This document shows, piece by piece, positions 19,452 through 28,040 of a stretch of DNA of 64,000 nt. A program made the position numbers and the translations under genes. The stretch spans positions 62,001 through 126,000 of the forward strand of contig NZ_JYII01000006.1 of NCBI RefSeq assembly GCF_000948415.1, given 5' to 3'. Position 1 is the stretch's first letter; each line of letters begins with the position of its first letter. The notes below the pieces were generated by a model. The model saw only the letters and a program-made list of their open reading frames with translations. It searched no databases and was not told where the DNA came from. This stretch comes from Thalassospira sp. HJ. Lineage in GTDB: Bacteria; Pseudomonadota; Alphaproteobacteria; Rhodospirillales; Thalassospiraceae.

Positions 19452-19481
19452 AAAACGGCGCATCATAAGATGCGCCGTTTT
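19452..19481 (+). terminator. Terminator of htpG
   Basis: Perfect 13-bp stem AAAACGGCGCATC / GATGCGCCGTTTT with loop ATAA, followed by CTTTTGG. Confidence 0.88.
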
Positions 19482-19583
19482 CTTTTGGTTTTGCGCAAAA
19501 TTTAAAATGCTTATTTACCAACAAGCGGCATAAACATCCCAGATATCAGAGAACCGAAGTCGGGCGGGAAGGCACAAAACACG

Positions 19584-20918
19584 ATGACAGCGATGATGAA
19601 CTGGCAAAAACTGCTTTCACCGGCGCGCCTTGGCACCCGTCATTCCAGTGTCGGGCAATTTGGCCGATCTGACTTCCACAAGGATTATGACCGCATCATC
19701 TTTTCGGCGTCCTTTCGCCGTCTGCAGCGCAAGACGCAGGTCCATCCCCTTCCGGAAAATGACAATGTCCATACCCGCTTGACCCATAGTCTTGAGGTTT
19801 CCTGCATTGCAAGATCACTGGGGCTTACGGTTGGTCATCGCCTGCACGAAAAGGGCAGCCTGCCCGACGCGATCGAGCCCGATCACATGGCCGCCATCGT
19901 CCAAGCAGCAGCACTTTGTCATGATATCGGCAACCCGCCTTTTGGCCATGCCGGCGAGTACGCCATCCGTCAGTGGTTCGTCGACGCCGCCCCGGAATTC
20001 ACCCAAAGCCTGAATGCCGAGCAGTTCGCCGATCTGACGACATATGAGGGAAATGCCCAGGGCTTCCGCCTTCTCACCAACAAACGGACTGGTCTGTATG
20101 ACGGCGGAATGCGCCTGACCTATGCGACTTTGGCCAGTTTCCTGAAATATCCCTGGTCGGCAGCCGGAAGTCCCTTCCCGCAGAAAAAGAAGTTCGGGGC
20201 GTTTCAAAAAGAATTCGCCCTGCTCGAAGAGGTCGCCAATGCGACCGGCCTGATCCGCACCGGTGATCAATCGTTCTGTCGTCATCCGCTGGTCTATCTG
20301 GTCGAGGCGGCCGATGATGTTTGCTATGCCCTGATCGATATCGAGGATGGCGTGGAACTTGAACTGGTCGAGTTCGATGTTCTGGAAAAGATGCTCCTGC
20401 CCTGCATCACCGATGAAATTCCGGCCGAATACCATCGCGAACCTAATTCCAGCCGCAAAATTTCCTTCCTGCGTGGCAAGATCATGACCGGGCTTCTGGA
20501 CGCCTTGGTCAACGCGTTTGTCGCCAACGAAGAAGCCCTTTTGGCCGGGGAATGGAAAGGCGATCTTCTGGCCTGTGCTGAGGGCCCCTATAACGATCTG
20601 ATCACGCAGGCGAAGTCATTCTCGGAAAAGCAGATCATTCTTAACCGGCGCAAGGTCCAGATCGAGGTCGGCGCCTTTGCCCATCTTGAAACCCTGCTTG
20701 AAACGTTCTGCAAGACCGCCCTTGATGTCCATCATGCCAAGTCGGAAGCCGATATATCCTATCGCACTGGCCGGGTGCGCGAACTGATCGGTAATGATGC
20801 GATGCCCATCGGGGCGCCGCTTTATGATCTGTATCTGGTCATTCTTGATTACGTATCGGGCATGACCGATGATTTCGCCGCACGCCTTGCGCGTGATATC
20901 GGCGGCGGACAGCATTAA
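19584..20918 (+). CDS. dgt: dGTP triphosphohydrolase-like protein
   Basis: 444-residue HD-domain enzyme that removes triphosphate from dNTPs in its family. Metal ligands are visible in HTRLTHSLEVSCIARSLG and CHDIGNPPFGHAGEYAI (the HD pair), with the later VYLVEAADDVCYALIDIEDG motif of dGTPases. It matches the dGTPase type-2 subfamily common in alphaproteobacteria. ATG codons at 19593 and 19596 are possible alternative starts. It overlaps no gene, but a small membrane protein begins three bases after its stop, suggesting coupling. Confidence 0.93.
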   Translation: MTAMMNWQKLLSPARLGTRHSSVGQFGRSDFHKDYDRIIFSASFRRLQRKTQVHPLPENDNVHTRLTHSLEVSCIARSLGLTVGHRLHEKGSLPDAIEPDHMAAIVQAAALCHDIGNPPFGHAGEYAIRQWFVDAAPEFTQSLNAEQFADLTTYEGNAQGFRLLTNKRTGLYDGGMRLTYATLASFLKYPWSAAGSPFPQKKKFGAFQKEFALLEEVANATGLIRTGDQSFCRHPLVYLVEAADDVCYALIDIEDGVELELVEFDVLEKMLLPCITDEIPAEYHREPNSSRKISFLRGKIMTGLLDALVNAFVANEEALLAGEWKGDLLACAEGPYNDLITQAKSFSEKQIILNRRKVQIEVGAFAHLETLLETFCKTALDVHHAKSEADISYRTGRVRELIGNDAMPIGAPLYDLYLVILDYVSGMTDDFAARLARDIGGGQH

Positions 20919-20921
20919 GCC

Positions 20922-21152
20922 ATGTGGTTGTTTGGTCACTTTATTTACCGTTACCAGCGTCGCACTGCCTTTCTGGGCGCAGGGGCGTTGGCCGCGATCA
21001 TCTATGGCCTTGTTGATCAAAGCACACGTCCGGAAATCGAAGCATGGTATTGGCCGTCCGTTGCCAGTGCCGTGACCTTTTTCATCACGCGCTTTGTTAT
21101 CTCACGCCTGATTCGCCGGTTCATCGGTGGTGTAAGGCGCAAACTTCAGTAA
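20922..21152 (+). CDS. Small two-helix membrane protein, unknown
   Basis: 76 residues, not recognised. Basic ends flank two hydrophobic stretches (about 15-28, TAFLGAGALAAIIYGL, and 43-60, WPSVASAVTFFITRFVI), then an Arg/Lys-rich tail (SRLIRRFIGGVRRKLQ). It begins three bases after the dGTPase stop and ends before a clear terminator, so it is probably co-transcribed with dgt. Confidence 0.65.
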   Translation: MWLFGHFIYRYQRRTAFLGAGALAAIIYGLVDQSTRPEIEAWYWPSVASAVTFFITRFVISRLIRRFIGGVRRKLQ

Positions 21153-21172
21153 AGAACATACAAGGCAAAAAG

Positions 21173-21198
21173 AAAGGCAGGCTAAAAAGCCTGCCTTT
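21173..21198 (+). terminator. Terminator of the dgt transcription unit
   Basis: Perfect 10-bp stem AAAGGCAGGC / GCCTGCCTTT with loop TAAAAA, followed by GCTATTCGG. Confidence 0.78.
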
Positions 21199-21247
21199 GC
21201 TATTCGGGTTTGTGGTGTCCACCGATCTGGTGAACAGGGTCAGACAG

Positions 21248-21445
21248 TTAGTCCTGACCACCACCCATGGCGCTGTTGATTTTCTTGTCAGTGTTATACT
21301 GACTGAGCGAGTAAACCGCCCAGATTGCCGCCGGAACCCAACCGACGAGGGTGATCTGCAAAATCAGGCAGATAACACCTGCAATCGGACGCCCGATGGT
21401 AAAGAAAAGCAACCAGGGCAGAATAAGTGCGATCAATAGACGCAT
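21248..21445 (-). CDS. YqaE/Pmp3-family small membrane protein
   Basis: 65 residues with two membrane helices: LLIALILPWLLFFTIGRP and IAGVICLILQITLVGWVPAAIWAVY. The pattern matches the UPF0057/Pmp3 family, proteolipids linked to stress and membrane potential in other organisms, although the family usually reads P-P-x-x-V in the first helix. A GGGGA ribosome site precedes ATG at 21445. It starts 30 bases downstream of the OmpA-like gene's stop, so the two may share a transcript. Confidence 0.78.
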   Translation of the reverse strand: MRLLIALILPWLLFFTIGRPIAGVICLILQITLVGWVPAAIWAVYSLSQYNTDKKINSAMGGGQD

Positions 21446-21475
21446 GGATGAAATCCCCTTTTTGGTTCGACGTGC

Positions 21476-22324
21476 TTACATGCCGTCTTCGAAAGTGACC
21501 GTCACAACGCGGTTGCCCTGCTCCGGCACACCGTCTGCGGTTGAAACCGGTACATTGGCTTCGCCGCTGATGCTGATTGCAAGTTTGCTTGCCGGAACAC
21601 CGCCGTCACGCAGTGCCTTGACGACCGCATCAACACGCGACTTGGCAAGGATGTCATTATACATCGCATCACCGGCACGGTCAGCATAGGCAACAAGGCT
21701 GATCATTTTCGGCTCGTAACGGCCATAGGCCTCGACGATACCATCAACGACCGACATCGCCTTGCCGTCAATTGCGGCACTGTCGAAACCGAAATAGACA
21801 TTCATCGGAACCGGCATCGGCATTGCTGCCATCGGGGCCGGACCGGTGTCGAGTTCGGCCTGTACGATGGCCAGTGCCTGATAGAATGCCGAACGGCAGT
21901 TATCGATGTCTTCCTGCTGGATGTTTTCTTCGAGTTCCTGCAACCAGCAATCAAAACCGGTCTGCGCACGGGCAGCAGCACTTGCAGCCTTTTCACGACC
22001 ACCGGCCTCAAGGGCCGACATCAAATCAGCACGTGCAACTTCGACTTCGGCCACAGAACCTTCCGGAAGGTTACGCTCGGCAATGGCCTGCGGGCCGGCA
22101 TCCATGCCCATGGCTGCGGTCTTGGAACGGTTGGTGAAATAACGCGCATCCGACCAATCGGCTTCGTCATATTCTGCCTGGGCAAGGTCGGCATAATTCT
22201 GGTGAAGAGCCGCGTCAAAAGCCGACCCTTCGTCGGCCATCTCGCGTACTCCGGGGATGTTCATGTTTGCGCACGCGCTCAGAAAGGCAGCGGCGGATAC
22301 AACGGCAAGCAGTTTAGCTTTCAT
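21476..22324 (-). CDS. OmpA-family outer-membrane lipoprotein
   Basis: 282 residues. The signal peptide ends in lipobox LSAC (Cys18). The middle region is helical and rich in Ala and Glu. The C-terminus is an OmpA-like domain: MNVYFGFDSAAIDGKAMSV, the peptidoglycan-binding helix region SLVAYADRAGDAMYNDILAKSR and VDAVVKALRDGGVPASKL. Such proteins anchor the outer membrane to the cell wall. AGGAGT precedes ATG at 22324. The mature N-terminus is longer than in Pal. Confidence 0.88.
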   Translation of the reverse strand: MKAKLLAVVSAAAFLSACANMNIPGVREMADEGSAFDAALHQNYADLAQAEYDEADWSDARYFTNRSKTAAMGMDAGPQAIAERNLPEGSVAEVEVARADLMSALEAGGREKAASAAARAQTGFDCWLQELEENIQQEDIDNCRSAFYQALAIVQAELDTGPAPMAAMPMPVPMNVYFGFDSAAIDGKAMSVVDGIVEAYGRYEPKMISLVAYADRAGDAMYNDILAKSRVDAVVKALRDGGVPASKLAISISGEANVPVSTADGVPEQGNRVVTVTFEDGM

Positions 22325-22684
22325 CGGTTTTACTCCTTGGTCTGACCGACTGTCGGGATCCCAATCCCATTATGTTTTGGCCATGCCGACATTTGTTCCC
22401 AATGTCTTGTCTGGCCAAAATGGCAGGCCTTTTGGCCCGTCTTTTCCATGTCACTCTTGTCATCAATCAGATCAGAAGACCTGACCCCGGATTTTGACCC
22501 GTCCCAAGTCCTTGGACTAGTCCCCCAAGACAACACAGATTGTGGATATACTTATCCCTATCCAGAAATATATAGAAGTCAAATTCATGAAAAAAAGCAG
22601 TGGGATAGAGAAAATTCATAACCCGCTAACATCCCGCTGCATCAACAACAGAAAAAATTTGTGGGTTTGCCCCACAAACACAAA
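22325..22684. other. Intergenic region upstream of the OmpA-like lipoprotein gene
   Basis: No convincing gene. The octamer TTTTGGCC occurs at 22375-22382 and 22430-22437 and inverted as GGCCAAAA at 22413-22420, so the last two form a hairpin. The segment 22540-22680 is AT-rich without a coding signal. Promoter elements for the lipoprotein gene should lie here. Confidence 0.4.
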
Positions 22685-22716
22685 GGCCCGACGGATCATG
22701 GTCAATCCGCCGGGCC
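22685..22716 (-). terminator. Terminator of the AsmA-like gene
   Basis: 12-bp stem GGCCCGACGGAT / ATCCGCCGGGCC (one G-U pair on the minus strand), eight-base loop, followed on the minus strand by TTTGTGTTTG. Confidence 0.78.
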
Positions 22717-22752
22717 AAAGATCAGTTCAGGCGATTGCCATCAGATGATGGC

Positions 22753-23589
22753 TTAGTCCGAAGAACCACCAAACAGGCCCTTGACCGCGCCACCAAGCGC
22801 GTCGGCCCCTTCCTTAAGCTTGGTACCACCGCCACTGGCAGCTCCGCCAACGGCACCAACGACACCCTTGCCAAGATCGCCAACACCCTGCAGCAACCCA
22901 TCAACATTCAGGCTGGAAACCGCCTTGAAGACAGAGGTGTTGATCGCGGTCAGGATTTCACCGGCTACTTCGGCCGGGGTCGCACCGCCATCATCCTTGC
23001 CAACATCGGTCAGGTGAATTTCAGGCAGGTTGGTCGAAAGCTTCTTGCCCTGCAGGAAGCCAGCTGAAACGCCGACATCACCATTCCGGACATAGACATT
23101 ATCAATAATGATCTTGGTTCCGCCTTCGTCGGCAGCATCACCGGATGCTTCGCTATCCGCGCCACCGGCACCGGTCGGGCCCGAGACGCGCTGAACAAAT
23201 GCCTCAACATTGCGCTGGATGGTCGCGATGTTTGAACTGCCATTGCCCAGCTCGTAAATTACGCTTGGTGAATCAACCACCACTTCGATGATCCGGATGG
23301 TATCGCTGGTCAGGGTCGAACCATCAAGGCGCACCGAAATATTGCCGAGCGAGAACGCATAATCGGTATTGAACCCGTCAGGGTTGCCGACCACCAGCCC
23401 GTTGATAGCGGCGGTGTTTTGCGTTGTTTCAATCGATACCCCGTCAACCGTGACATCGGCCAGGGTCACACGCGTGCCGGCCTCTTCGATGGTGGATTTC
23501 ACGATGTCATCTAGATTGACGTAAACATATACAAGCCCGCCAACGACCAAAACGATGATCGCGGCCAGACCAATCAGTATCTTTTTCAT
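22753..23589 (-). CDS. Membrane-anchored AsmA/DUF748-like protein
   Basis: 278 residues. One N-terminal membrane helix (IGLAAIIVLVVGGLVYVYV) and then a periplasmic domain with AsmA-like features: VTLADVTVDGVSIETTQ, INGLVVGNPDGF, YAFSLGNISVRLD and TIRIIEVVVDSPSVIYE. A short Gly/Ser/Asp linker (about 137-155) and a Gly-rich C-terminus (VVGAVGGAASGGG) follow. AsmA-type proteins act in envelope assembly or lipid transport; the family placement is from pattern and is moderate. Monocistronic with its own terminator. Confidence 0.7.
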   Translation of the reverse strand: MKKILIGLAAIIVLVVGGLVYVYVNLDDIVKSTIEEAGTRVTLADVTVDGVSIETTQNTAAINGLVVGNPDGFNTDYAFSLGNISVRLDGSTLTSDTIRIIEVVVDSPSVIYELGNGSSNIATIQRNVEAFVQRVSGPTGAGGADSEASGDAADEGGTKIIIDNVYVRNGDVGVSAGFLQGKKLSTNLPEIHLTDVGKDDGGATPAEVAGEILTAINTSVFKAVSSLNVDGLLQGVGDLGKGVVGAVGGAASGGGTKLKEGADALGGAVKGLFGGSSD

Positions 23590-23724
23590 TGCCCGTATCC
23601 TGCGTAATGAGCCATCGAAACTGCGCGAATTTTATGCCATGAAAGGCAAATGGGCACGCGTCCGGTTTCGTTCAACCAGAAGAGTTGCGCTGATCGGACT
23701 GACAATCAAGTTATTTCACATGAC

Positions 23725-23760
23725 AAAACAGCGGATTAGGTTTCCCTGATCCGCTGTTTT
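23725..23760. terminator. Bidirectional terminator downstream of xthA
   Basis: 16-bp stem starting AAAACAGCGGAT and closing ATCCGCTGTTTT around a TTTC loop, 22 bases past the xthA stop on the minus strand. Confidence 0.72.
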
Positions 23761-23782
23761 GATGTCTTCAATTATCGATGGT

Positions 23783-24580
23783 TCAAAGACTGAACTCGAC
23801 CACAACGGGTGCATGATCGGATGGCTTTTCCCAATCACGGGCAAGGTCATAAACCGATGCAGTGCGGACCGTTCCAGCCATATTCGGCGTCATCCAGACG
23901 TGATCAAGACGCCGGCCCTTGTTGCTCGCGCGCCAGTCGCGTGCGCGGTAGCTCCACCAGCTAAACAACTTTTCGGGTTCAGGCACAACTTCGCGCACGG
24001 CGTCGATGAAATCGCCGGACTGGCGGAATTTCTCGAGGATTTCGACCTCGACCGGTGTGTGGCTGACCACTTTCAGAAGCTGCTTATGAGACCAGACATC
24101 GTTTTCCGACGGTGCGATGTTGAAATCCCCGACCAATACCGCTTTACGGTCCGGATCAGCGGCGCGACGTTCGCCCCACCAGCTGGTCATTTCATCAATG
24201 AAGGACAGCTTGTGGGCGAATTTCTCGTTGATCGCCGGGTCCGGTTCATCACCGCCAGCCGGGATATAGAAGTTATGCAGCTCGACACCGTTTTCGAACT
24301 TCGCCATGCAGTGACGACGATCTTCCTTGCCGCAGAAATGCTTGATGTCGGTCTCGATAAACGGCAGCCGCGAAATGATCGCCACCCCGTTATAGCTTTT
24401 CATGCCGTGGTTATGGCGATGAACATAGCCCGCCGCCTCAAAGGCATCGTGGGGGAAATGTTCATCCGGGCATTTCAGTTCCTGCAGGCACAGCGCATCA
24501 GGCTGCTGGTCTTCAAGGAACTTGATGACCTGTTCAATGCGCAGTCGAACGGAATTGATATTCCAGCTTACGATTTTCAA
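23783..24580 (-). CDS. xthA: Exodeoxyribonuclease III
   Basis: 265-residue DNA repair nuclease (AP endonuclease and 3'-5' exonuclease). Family motifs: MKIVSWNINSVRLR, CLQELKCPDEHFP (catalytic Glu), NGVAIISR, VGDFNIAPSENDVW (active-site Asp and Asn), RLDHVWMTP and the terminal SDHAPVVVEF. Length is typical. It lies 61 bases downstream of the FAA-hydrolase gene on the same strand and may share its transcript. Confidence 0.97.
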   Translation of the reverse strand: MKIVSWNINSVRLRIEQVIKFLEDQQPDALCLQELKCPDEHFPHDAFEAAGYVHRHNHGMKSYNGVAIISRLPFIETDIKHFCGKEDRRHCMAKFENGVELHNFYIPAGGDEPDPAINEKFAHKLSFIDEMTSWWGERRAADPDRKAVLVGDFNIAPSENDVWSHKQLLKVVSHTPVEVEILEKFRQSGDFIDAVREVVPEPEKLFSWWSYRARDWRASNKGRRLDHVWMTPNMAGTVRTASVYDLARDWEKPSDHAPVVVEFSL

Positions 24581-24641
24581 AACGGACTCCGTTTTCGTTC
24601 TTTTCAGGTTGGGCTCCTGACCCGCAATCCCCTGAAAGTTC

Positions 24642-25328
24642 CTATTTCAGGGTGACGGACAGTTCCGCAACATCGGAAATCACCAGATCCATGCGATCGC
24701 CGCGCACGACCTGACCAACGCCTTCGGGCGTTCCGGTAAACAGAAGATCGCCCGGTTTCAGTTCAATCAGGGTCGAGAGATGCATCAGCGCATCGACCAC
24801 CGGCCAGATCATCTTCTCCGTGGTGTCGTTCTGGCGGACATCGCCATTAACCGACAATTTCAGATTGGTCGCATGCGGGTTGCCGGCATCGGCTTTGGGC
24901 TGGATCGCGGAAATGGCCGCACAACCATCAAAGGACTTCGCCATATCCCATGGCAGCCGACGTTCCTTAAGGCCCGCCTGCACATCACGGCGGGTCATAT
25001 CAAGACCGGCAGCATAACCGAAAATGGCGTCTTCGACAGCAGCACGATCCAGATCCTTGCCCCCCTTGGACAGGGCTGCGACCAGTTCACCTTCATAGTG
25101 CAAATCTTCGGTGCCCGACGGATATGGCAGATCGCCATTGCCAACAACCAGGCAGTCGGTCGGCTTCATAAACACACAAGGCGGGGTGTCAGAGGGATCC
25201 GATCCCATTTCGCGGACATGTTCGGCGTAGTTCTTGCCGATGCAAAAAATGCGATTTACCGGGAAAACGTCGTTCGTGCCCTGAACCGGAATGGTCGTCG
25301 GTGCAGGTGCGTCAAAGATCAAACTCAT
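24642..25328 (-). CDS. Fumarylacetoacetate hydrolase family protein
   Basis: 228 residues, single FAH domain. Motifs: RIFCIGKNYAEHVREMG, PCVFMKPTDCLV, HYEGELVAALSKGG (metal-binding Glu), AAGLDMTRRDVQ and LLFTGTPEGVGQVVRGD. Members cleave or decarboxylate 2-oxo acids (acylpyruvases, oxaloacetate decarboxylases); the exact substrate cannot be read. ATG at 25328 with GGGG upstream is preferred to the in-frame ATG at 25352, which has no ribosome site. Confidence 0.9.
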   Translation of the reverse strand: MSLIFDAPAPTTIPVQGTNDVFPVNRIFCIGKNYAEHVREMGSDPSDTPPCVFMKPTDCLVVGNGDLPYPSGTEDLHYEGELVAALSKGGKDLDRAAVEDAIFGYAAGLDMTRRDVQAGLKERRLPWDMAKSFDGCAAISAIQPKADAGNPHATNLKLSVNGDVRQNDTTEKMIWPVVDALMHLSTLIELKPGDLLFTGTPEGVGQVVRGDRMDLVISDVAELSVTLK

Positions 25329-25420
25329 GATGACCCCATGTTGTTTATTCAAACTGTCCCACAGTCATAAACAAGCACGGGTCAGAAAGAAACGACCAAA
25401 ACGCGTTGGAACGCTTCTGC

Positions 25421-25450
25421 TGTCAGGAATTGTCAGGAATTGTCAGGAGG
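25421..25450. repeat. Three tandem 10-bp repeats
   Basis: TGTCAGGAAT, TGTCAGGAAT, TGTCAGGAGG, head to tail in the gap between the FAA-hydrolase gene and the cupin gene. One helical-turn spacing; could be protein-binding sites or slippage. Confidence 0.6.
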
Positions 25451-25490
25451 GCCGATTATGGCTTTGCAGGAAGCCTGTCATTCGATCCGA

Positions 25491-25880
25491 TCAGCACCAG
25501 TTCTCGTCCAGGATCATGTCGCGGACCTTGGTCTTGGCGGCCTGAAGAACAGAAAACTTTTCCGGATCATGAAGCGGCGGTACAGACAGGATCAGAAGCC
25601 GTGCCGTTTCACCCGCATTGACATGCAGATGGTATCGCTGCCCCTGCAGGATCGAAATGCAGCTGTCATGGCCTTCAAACACATTGCCGTCACCATCCGA
25701 AATCTCGACATTTCCGGAACGCATAAACACGATTTCCTCGGCATGGCGGCTTTGAACGCCTGATACCACGCAAGGGCCCTGCAGCGCGACTTCGCGGGTC
25801 GCAAGACAGGATGCAACATCGCCATTGGCCGGGGTCGCCAGAACGTGATCAGCAGCAATCGTATTTGACAGTCTTACCAT
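25491..25880 (-). CDS. Cupin-like small protein
   Basis: 129 residues with a predicted single beta-barrel. Cupin-like features: VVSGVQSRHAEEIVFMRSGNVEISDGDGNVFEG (motif 1 region) and QRYHLHVNAGETARLLIL (motif 2 region); the metal ligands are only partly conserved. ATG at 25880 (MVRLSNTIAADHV) is preferred to the longer frame from 25985, whose extra 35 residues lack homology-like character. No functional prediction beyond a small-molecule or sensor cupin. Confidence 0.7.
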   Translation of the reverse strand: MVRLSNTIAADHVLATPANGDVASCLATREVALQGPCVVSGVQSRHAEEIVFMRSGNVEISDGDGNVFEGHDSCISILQGQRYHLHVNAGETARLLILSVPPLHDPEKFSVLQAAKTKVRDMILDENWC

Positions 25881-25971
25881 GTGTGCATTTCCCGAAATCG
25901 AAATCGCTCGGTGTGAACGCCGGGGAAAATGCCGATATCGGATGAACTTCGATATCCACATATGGGGAGTA

Positions 25972-26237
25972 AAAGCATATTGCATTCAATCTGCTTCATT
26001 TTGTTTGTTTTTGGCGTGCAGTTTGGCAAGGCACAGTGTGCAGAGCGATGCGGCGCATCGGTCAAACGCTGTAACGCTGCGAAACGCCGCCAAAAACAAA
26101 CCCTTCGGGCCGGGATAACCTTCCGCCCCGCAGCGTCAAGCCCCTTGAACGTAGCCCCGCTACGTTCGGCGGCCCTTTCCTTGCCAGACGGAAGGTTATC
26201 TCCGGCAAAATGAGGCAGATTGAATGCAACATGCTTT
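25972..26237. repeat. 266-bp nested palindromic element (MITE-like)
   Basis: The ends are 32-base inverted repeats (25972-26003 and 26206-26237) matching at 30 of 32 positions; they start AAAGCATATTGCATTC. Inside are further inverted pairs: TTTGTTTTTGGCG (26004-26016) with CGCCAAAAACAAA (26088-26100); GGATAACCTTCCG around 26113-26125 with CGGAAGGTTATC (26189-26200); and a tight hairpin GAACGTAG/CTACGTTC (26147-26167). No gene lies within. It looks like a non-autonomous mobile repeat or a large structured RNA/DNA unit; copies elsewhere cannot be checked here. Confidence 0.7.
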
Positions 26238-26243
26238 AAGAAA

Positions 26244-26274
26244 AAAGGGGTGATACAACCCGTATCACCCCTTT
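26244..26274 (-). terminator. Terminator of the 2-hydroxyacid dehydrogenase gene
   Basis: Perfect 13-bp stem AAAGGGGTGATAC / GTATCACCCCTTT, loop AACCC, followed on the minus strand by TTTCTTAAAGC; 22 bases past the stop. Confidence 0.9.
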
Positions 26275-26295
26275 AAAATCGTTATGAATTGTGGA

Positions 26296-27282
26296 TTACA
26301 GCAATCCTTCGATTACCCGGTCTGGCGGGGTGTGACCATCGACAAACGTCTTGATGTTGATCAGGACCTTCTCGCCCATATCAACGCGGCCCTCGATGGT
26401 GGCCGATCCCATATGCGGCAACAGAACAGCATTTTGCAGCTCAAGCAGCTTCGGGTTCACCGCCGGTTCGTGCTCAAACACGTCAAGACCGGCACCGGCA
26501 ATTTCCCCGTCCGCCAGCATCCGGGTCAGCGCCGGTTCGTCAACAATCTCGCCACGCGCAGTGTTGACCAGAATGGCATGCGGCTGCATCAGTTTCAGAC
26601 GACGCGCAGACAGCAGGTGATAGGTCGCTGGCGTATGCGGGCAGTTGACCGAAATGACATCGACATGGGCCAACATCTGATCCAGGCTTTCCCAATAGGT
26701 CGCATCAAGTTCTTCTTCGATATCCGGGTGCACACGACGGCGGTTATGGTAATGCACCGACAGGCCAAAACCCTTTGCCCGGCGCGCAAGTGCCCGGCCA
26801 ATACGGCCCATGCCAACAATGCCAAGACGCTTGCCCCAGATACGATGACCCAGCATCAGCGTCGGCCCCCAACCAGCCCATTCGCCCTTGCGAATAAGAC
26901 GCTCGCCCTCAGCCAGTCGGCGCGATACCGACAGAATCAGTGCCATGGTCATATCGGCGGTGTCTTCGGTCAGGACATCTGGCGTGTTGGTGACGGTGAT
27001 GCCGCGCGACCGTGCGGTCTGCAGATCGACATGGTCAACACCGGTGCCGAAATTGGCAATCAGACGCAGGTTCGGACCAGCATGCGCCAGAACCGCGGCG
27101 TCGATCTTGTCGGTCACGGTCGGCACCAGCACATCGGCTTCCTTGACCGCATCAATCAGTTCCTGCTTGCTCATCGGCGCATCGTCAATATTCAGACGTG
27201 CGTCAAACAGTTCCATCATGCGGGTTTCAATCGCTTCCGGCAGCTTCCGGGTCACGACGACAAGCGGTTTTTTCTTGGTCAT
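26296..27282 (-). CDS. D-2-hydroxyacid dehydrogenase (glyoxylate/hydroxypyruvate reductase type)
   Basis: 328 residues. N-terminal catalytic lobe with NFGTGVDHVDLQTAR; Rossmann loop GIVGMGRIGRALARR (about 150); catalytic residues in NTARGEIVDEPAL (Arg), GLDVFEHEP (Glu) and LLPHMGSAT (His). The pattern fits the D-glycerate dehydrogenase/GyaR group, which reduces glyoxylate or hydroxypyruvate with NAD(P)H. Substrate is inferred from family similarity. Divergent from the SH3 protein gene with a 200-bp shared promoter region. Confidence 0.93.
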   Translation of the reverse strand: MTKKKPLVVVTRKLPEAIETRMMELFDARLNIDDAPMSKQELIDAVKEADVLVPTVTDKIDAAVLAHAGPNLRLIANFGTGVDHVDLQTARSRGITVTNTPDVLTEDTADMTMALILSVSRRLAEGERLIRKGEWAGWGPTLMLGHRIWGKRLGIVGMGRIGRALARRAKGFGLSVHYHNRRRVHPDIEEELDATYWESLDQMLAHVDVISVNCPHTPATYHLLSARRLKLMQPHAILVNTARGEIVDEPALTRMLADGEIAGAGLDVFEHEPAVNPKLLELQNAVLLPHMGSATIEGRVDMGEKVLINIKTFVDGHTPPDRVIEGLL

Positions 27283-27482
27283 GTGCCGATCCTATGCGGT
27301 CTTTTAACTCTTTTTCAGACAAAATAAGGCATGTTGCACTTTGGTGCCCTGCCGCACTGCAGTGATGCCATGCCGCAAGGTACAAAAGCAAGGATTTTGA
27401 CGCAATTTTTGTAATTTTATTTCGCAATCGCGAATTTTTACAAAAGCCGCGTAATGAGAATAAACGAGGGAATACCAACAAG

Positions 27483-27998
27483 ATGCCGCAGAATTTGCGC
27501 AAATTTCTGTATCGCTTCATGGCCTTGGCGATTCTGACGAGCCTGACCACGCCGATCGTGGCCAGCGCACAGGAATCGGGCCTGCCGATCCCGCGATTTG
27601 TCGCACTGCGTTCTGACAAGGTGTTCCTGCGCTCCGGCCCCGGCCTTCGGTATCCGAAAGTCTGGATTTATCATCGTCGCAACATGCCGATGGAAGTGGT
27701 GTCGGAATTTGATACCTGGCGCAAGGTACGCGACTGGGAAGGCAGCGAAGGCTGGGTGCATCAAAGCCTTCTGATCGGGTCGCGCCATGTCATCGTTACC
27801 GATGAAAACATCACGCTGTATTCCGCAGCCGACAAAAACGCCCGCAAGATTGCACTGGTTTCGGCAAGCGTGATCGGCCGCATCGAAGATTGCCCGACAA
27901 CAGTTGACTGGTGTCAGTTGCGTTTTGGTGATTTCGAAGGCTGGGCGCCCCGCCATGGCTTCTGGGGTATCTATGACGGCGAGAACATCGAAGGATAA
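27483..27998 (+). CDS. Secreted SH3-domain protein
   Basis: 171 residues. Signal peptide (FLYRFMALAILTSLTTPIVASA, cleavage likely after SAQ). Two bacterial SH3-like repeats: RFVALRSDKVFLRSGPGLRYP with WIYHRRNMPMEVVSEFDTWRKV and EGSEGWVHQSLL, then ENITLYSAADKNARKIA with CQLRFGDFEGWAPR. SH3b domains in exported proteins usually bind peptidoglycan; such short proteins are common in alphaproteobacteria (DUF1058/SH3_4 type). GAGG lies upstream of ATG. Confidence 0.88.
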   Translation: MPQNLRKFLYRFMALAILTSLTTPIVASAQESGLPIPRFVALRSDKVFLRSGPGLRYPKVWIYHRRNMPMEVVSEFDTWRKVRDWEGSEGWVHQSLLIGSRHVIVTDENITLYSAADKNARKIALVSASVIGRIEDCPTTVDWCQLRFGDFEGWAPRHGFWGIYDGENIEG

Positions 27999-28040
27999 TA
28001 TCCTTCGGGTTTGCCGCCCTAAATCATTTCAAAGCCGGAA

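Noticed and set aside
22542-22748. 68-codon plus-strand frame in the OmpA upstream gap
   Set aside because: No ribosome site, no recognisable domain, and it overlaps the terminator hairpin of the neighbouring gene.
25972-26237. CRISPR array
   Set aside because: Only inverted pairs with different spacings; no direct repeats of array type.
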